40,857 nt of DNA from an uncultured Nitratifractor sp. (lineage in GTDB: Bacteria > Campylobacterota > Campylobacteria > Campylobacterales > Sulfurovaceae): positions 1-40,857 of the forward strand of contig CAJXJF010000009.1 of the NCBI GenBank assembly GCA_913054475.1, written 5' to 3'. The notes beneath the pieces are model-generated. The model was not told the DNA's origin. It saw nothing but the letters and a program-made list of their open reading frames with translations, and did no database searches. Both the position numbers and the translations under genes were made by a program. The first letter of the stretch is position 1, and every line of letters begins with the position of its first letter. Shown one piece after another: positions 38,875 to 40,857 of the stretch.

Positions 38875-39897
38875 ATGGCGAAAAAATCTACAGTTGCTTC
38901 GGTATTGGCTTATGAGAAAAAATTGGTTCCCTCCGATGGATATATGTATGGCACTATCTGGGAAAAACGACACGATAGAGCACAAAGAGCACCTTTGAAG
39001 CTGGTGGAAAAATCGGTACGAGGTACTATATCCAACCGTCTAAAAGGTGCAGTCAAAAACGATCCACTCAAGCTCAACGCCGAAGTGGAGAAGCCCAATT
39101 TGCAGACCGTGGATAGTTGCGCTCTTGCGGAGAACCACGATACGCTTCATCTGCACTTTACTCTCAAAATTCTGGGAGGCCTGCAAGAGCCTTCGGCATG
39201 TAACTCTCCCGAATTTCTGCAAAAGTATCAAAGGGCGCTATCCGAATACAAAGCGAATGAAAATTTCGCGGAACTTGGCTTGCGCTATGCGCTCAATCTG
39301 GCCAATGCGCGCTTTTTGTGGCGAAATAGAGTCGGAGCCGAAAAGATAGAGGTGATTCTCAGAGATCTTGCCAACGACAAGAGCTGGACATTCGATGCCA
39401 AAAAGTTTTCGATTCGTAATATGCGAAGCGATGACGAGAGTGTAAAAGAGTTGGGAAGTGTCATAGCCCGAACATTGGCGAGCGAAGAGGATTTTTTGAT
39501 GCTCGATGTAGAGTGTTTTGCCAAAATCGGACTCTCTCAAGAGGTCTATCCGAGCGAAGAGCTGGTATTGGACAAGGGGCAGGGTAAAAAGAGTAGGGTA
39601 TTGTACGAAGTTGACGGTATCGCCGCCATGCATTCTCAGAAGCTGGGCAATGCGCTTCGCACCATCGATACCTGGTATAGCGAGTATGATACGCAAAAGA
39701 GGGTGATTGCAATAGAGCCGTATGGAGCGGTCACCAGTATGGGCAGGGCTTTTAGAAGCCCTAAGAACAAAGAGGATTTCTACACACTCTTCGAGCGTTT
39801 CATCGAAGATATAGAGAGTCTGCAAAGCCACGAAAGGGATTATGTAGCGGCTGTTCTGGTGCGTGGCGGTGTCTTCGGAGAGAGCGACAAGGATTGA
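38875..39897 (+). CDS. csy3: Type I-F CRISPR-associated protein Csy3 (Cas7f)
   Basis: VASVLAYEKKLVPSDGYMYGTIWE, LNLANARFLWRNRVGAEKI motifs, operon position. Confidence 0.94.
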   Translation: MAKKSTVASVLAYEKKLVPSDGYMYGTIWEKRHDRAQRAPLKLVEKSVRGTISNRLKGAVKNDPLKLNAEVEKPNLQTVDSCALAENHDTLHLHFTLKILGGLQEPSACNSPEFLQKYQRALSEYKANENFAELGLRYALNLANARFLWRNRVGAEKIEVILRDLANDKSWTFDAKKFSIRNMRSDDESVKELGSVIARTLASEEDFLMLDVECFAKIGLSQEVYPSEELVLDKGQGKKSRVLYEVDGIAAMHSQKLGNALRTIDTWYSEYDTQKRVIAIEPYGAVTSMGRAFRSPKNKEDFYTLFERFIEDIESLQSHERDYVAAVLVRGGVFGESDKD

Positions 39898-39899
39898 CA

Positions 39900-40493
39900 A
39901 TGCTGCTTTGCTACAAGGAGATCGAGATCTTCGACGATATGGAGATAGGTATGGGTTTTGTCTGGAGTCGGCTATACGATACTCTTCATCGTAAATTCGT
40001 TTCGATTCAAGATTCCGACGCTCATATAGCTGTGGGTGTTTCATTTCCCGATTATGGTGCGGGGACTTTTCGACTCGGTGCCAGATTGCGACTCTTTTCA
40101 CCTGACGAGCGGATTTTGCAAAAGCTCGAACTAAATGAGATACTCGATATATTGGGTGATTATATCGATATGAGCGAAACGAAAGAGGTACCCACCGAAC
40201 ATAGCTATGCCCTCTTTTCTCGAAAACAGTTCAAAAAGAGCAACCCTCTACGACTCGCACGCCGCTACGCCAAACGACACGGTGTGAGTCTGCAAGAGGC
40301 GATAGGCCGATATGCCGCTTTGGATAGCGAAAAGGTTATCAGAGAAAATAATCTACCTTTCATAAATATGAATAGCGCTTCTACCAATCGGCGATACAAG
40401 CTCTTCGTCAAGAAAGAAGAGTCCGATATACGCCGCGACGGTGTATTCAACACCTTTGGCCTCGGAGGAGATGCGACGGTACCTATATTTTGA
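39900..40493 (+). CDS. cas6f: Type I-F CRISPR endoribonuclease Cas6f (Csy4)
   Basis: Last gene before array; VGVSFPDYGAGTFRLGARLRLFS; start at MLLCYKE. Confidence 0.92.
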   Translation: MLLCYKEIEIFDDMEIGMGFVWSRLYDTLHRKFVSIQDSDAHIAVGVSFPDYGAGTFRLGARLRLFSPDERILQKLELNEILDILGDYIDMSETKEVPTEHSYALFSRKQFKKSNPLRLARRYAKRHGVSLQEAIGRYAALDSEKVIRENNLPFINMNSASTNRRYKLFVKKEESDIRRDGVFNTFGLGGDATVPIF

Positions 40494-40568
40494 CCAAAAT
40501 TTTCGAGGCCCCTAGGAAAGTACCGTTTCACGGGGCTTCGAACGAGTGTTTGAAAATTTTGGTTTTTT
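40494..40568 (+). terminator. Candidate rho-independent terminator/leader hairpin after cas6f
   Basis: Inverted repeat CCAAAATTTTC (40494-40504) / GAAAATTTTGG (40552-40562), inner CGAGGCCCC / GGGGCTTCG, followed by TTTTTT. Confidence 0.55.
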
Positions 40569-40623
40569 CAGTAAAATTCCGTCTAAGGCTCGTTTCATCG
40601 AGGGAATGGGCGATTTTGTTTCA

Positions 40624-40857
40624 GTGAACTGCCGTGTAGGTAGCTTAGAAATCTTGTCCCCATATGCGCAACTGCGCCGACAAGTGAACTGCCGTGTAGG
40701 TAGCTTAGAAACAACTTGTCGAAGATTATATAAACAAACGCACGTGAACTGCCGTGTAGGTAGCTTAGAAAAATAACTCGGCATATATCGCGATAACTCG
40801 GCCGTGAACTGCCGTGTAGGTAGCTTAGAAATAAGCCAGAGGAGGTAGATATCGTTA
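40624..40857 (+). CRISPR. Type I-F CRISPR array, 4 identical 28-nt repeats GTGAACTGCCGTGTAGGTAGCTTAGAAA with 32-nt spacers; truncated by the window end
   Basis: Repeats at 40624-40651, 40684-40711, 40744-40771, 40804-40831; exact 60-bp period. Confidence 0.98.

Noticed and set aside
40512-40784. ORFs 40512-40784 (-) and 40546-40776 (+)
   Set aside because: They translate the CRISPR repeats (LPTRQFT / VNCRVGSLE at 20-residue intervals); not protein-coding.

Overview
About 41 kb of a Campylobacterota-like chromosome (inferred from protein flavour and gene content). It has three blocks. (1) Housekeeping genes, ~0.4-18.3 kb: rsmG, ribA, bioD, clpS-clpA-aat, tal, pilT, dnaE, kdsB, galU, uvrB, ppk1. 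(2) A more AT-rich surface-polysaccharide island, ~18.6-30.5 kb: EpsG-like polymerase, formyltransferase, deacetylase, two glycosyltransferases, a Dlt/Alg-like ligase-ACP-MBOAT-SGNH cassette, sulfotransferase and membrane glycosyltransferase. A pentapeptide-repeat membrane protein follows. (3) A complete type I-F CRISPR-Cas locus, 32.4 kb to the window end: cas1, cas2-3, csy1, csy2, csy3, cas6f and a 28/32-nt array that runs off the window. The most interesting signal is in the ~196-bp gap between cas2-3 and csy1. It contains degenerate CRISPR repeats flanking an 18-nt pseudo-spacer. That pseudo-spacer matches 15/18 positions of a site beginning immediately after a CC dinucleotide (the type I-F PAM) and overlapping the -35 box of the predicted csy1 promoter. 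Two of the three mismatches fall on the every-sixth positions that are flipped out in Csy complexes. This looks like a mini-CRISPR encoding a crRNA-like RNA that would let the Csy complex repress its own operon (CreR-like autoregulation) in a type I-F system. All calls were made by reading the sequence; no searches or folding programs were run.
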